From: Aspidapion aeneum
Taxonomy: Eukaryota > Arthropoda > Insecta > Coleoptera > Brentidae
NCBI GenBank assembly: GCA_963576565.1
Contig: OY755039.1
Span: 132,824,095 to 132,888,094, forward strand
Length of the DNA: 64,000 bases
Reading direction: 5' to 3'
A program made the position numbers and the translations under genes. A model generated the notes under the pieces. The model worked only from the letters and a program-made list of their open reading frames with translations, searched no databases and was not told the origin of the DNA. Numbering within the stretch: the first letter of the stretch is position 1; each line of letters opens with the position of its first letter. Below are positions 63,093 to 64,000 of the stretch, one piece after another.

Positions 63093-63184
63093 AAAAGAGG
63101 ACTATGTTGAAAAATAAAACCATATAAACAATAAAAAACAATGCTTTCATTGGTAGGCTCATTAATTATCATACCACCCTCGTA

Positions 63185-63911
63185 TATTGCTATAAACACA
63201 ACACAATTGTGAGTTACAGACTAAACAAAGCGGGGAGAACTGTTGAGTGAACCCTAAGTTTAAATCTGACTTTTCTAGTAAATTAAGTTAAAACAAAATT
63301 GCTAATTAGTCTTACTGACTAGATTGTAATACAATAAACACAGTGTGTTTGACAAATAAAAATTTAAAAAAAACCCTCGTATATCATAAAAATTTTTTTA
63401 AAAAAGTTCAAAAGTTCTAAAAACTATTTTAATAAAAATTATCCAAAAATATAGTCGTACATAAATTATTATTTTGTGTCAAATTAATAATAAAATTTAT
63501 TATTCATCATTATTATACATTCTTCATATAGAATGGCATATACCACATATATGTGAAAGGTTGCTTTGCAGTACTGATGGCCATCTTTTCTGAATAAATA
63601 ATTTATATTCGTAACTTTTAATCGATAAATGTTTTTGACTTGGGTTTAGGTATGAGTAAATATATAATATTTTACAATTGAGAATCCAGATGACATACAA
63701 TGACCACAAATATATCAAAAAAATTGTTTATTATACTAAAATTGCCAGTAGTGCCTTTTTACAATTACAAGAAGTTGGAGTGTTAAGCTTATTATGTATC
63801 TAATTAAATAGACACAATCATAACATTCCATATACCTAAAAAGACTTTTAGTAACGTAATTATCATTACAAAAAAAAATCATTTTTTTCTTGAATTAAGA
63901 AGCGTGGAATC
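63185..63911. other. No recognisable feature
   Basis: AT-rich sequence downstream of the mariner. No gene or repeat seen. Confidence 0.5.
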
Positions 63912-64000
63912 AGTGGCGTATATACGAGGGGGCTTGGGGAACCCAACCCCCCCCCCCCCCCCCGAAGTTAAGATTTTTTTGGATATTTTCCACAGATTTC
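63912..64000. mobile_element. Start of a hAT-type MITE, cut by the window end
   Basis: CAGTGGCGTATATACGAGG followed by a poly-C tract and AGTTAAGATTTTTTTGGATA matches the complement of the right half of the MITEs at 32222 and 38561. Confidence 0.8.

Larger units (their letters stand above)
59742..63117 (+). pseudogene. mariner transposase remnant
   Basis: The N-terminal helix-turn-helix region is open from 59742 (codon TTG; MEKEQYRSVIRFLFLKGKS reading if taken as start) to a TAG at 60039-60041. It carries the family phrases SFATIKRWYKELK and LKLREIAEACGLS. About 20 further codons (VQNIVHEHLSMKKLLAPWVP) are still readable. A deletion then removes the core with the first catalytic Asp. The frame resumes out of phase with the end of the core (FFVPNLKKWLVGNRFTSNEE, KKLENRWKKCIAL) and, after the nested element, KEDYVEK and stop at 63115-63117. 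Not functional. Confidence 0.9.
59566..63182 (+). mobile_element. mariner (irritans-type), internally deleted, with nested transposon
   Basis: 28-bp TIRs agree at 26 positions: CGAGGCTGGTATGATATTTA... at 59566 and its inverse ending at 63182. TA flanks both sides (59564-59565, 63183-63184). The transposase relic lies at 59742-60375 and 63094-63117. A second transposon (60376-63092) is inserted near the C-terminus. Confidence 0.92.

Overview
The window is nuclear DNA from an arthropod, most likely an insect. It is AT-rich, has spliced genes with canonical GT/AG introns, carries many DNA transposons, a Copia retrotransposon, an irritans-type mariner and LINE 3' fragments, and shows no operon structure. 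The order of insect cannot be fixed from sequence alone. Almost everything outside seven exons is repeat-derived or unremarkable.

Host gene: one plus-strand C2H2 zinc-finger transcription factor is spread over about 32 kb. Seven phase-compatible coding exons (25983-26191, 34431-34691, 41731-41940, 44393-44553, 47714-47874, 54536-54778, 57809-58186) give 540 residues. Five fingers lie near the start of the visible protein and an Ikaros/hunchback-like finger pair lies at the C-terminus. The true 5' end may be outside the window. Its introns are packed with mobile DNA, some of it within tens of bases of splice sites.

Layout: 1-5230 holds MITEs, a TSD-flanked mobile 321-bp tandem array and minisatellites. 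5231-11336 is a Copia element with near-identical LTRs, a decayed gag-pol and a 1.57-kb DNA transposon inserted in gag. 11501-18060 holds a long-TIR DNA element, a second copy of the mobile array and a palindrome-rich ~300-bp satellite. 18061-25982 is mostly featureless, with a hAT-like copy, minisatellites and a degenerate dispersed repeat. Intron 1 has a ~320-bp tandem array with an internal flipped segment, nested MITEs, and a hAT-like element that itself contains a 5'-truncated LINE. Introns 2 to 4 contain hAT-type MITEs, CTGT-microsatellite elements and a MITE rich in ACGTC motifs. Intron 5 contains a LINE with a pogo-like element nested in it and, antisense to the host gene, a two-exon tyrosine recombinase of Crypton type that appears intact (380 residues, full catalytic set). 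Downstream of the gene, 59566-63182 is a mariner broken by a second transposon with ~140-bp TIRs.

The most interesting candidate is the intact intronic tyrosine recombinase, which is bracketed by copies of a 9-bp motif (GACCGGAAA). Other structures of note are the mobile tandem array with 10-bp duplications, a microinversion between 6-bp inverted repeats, and a 34-bp hairpin that interrupts a LINE reading frame.
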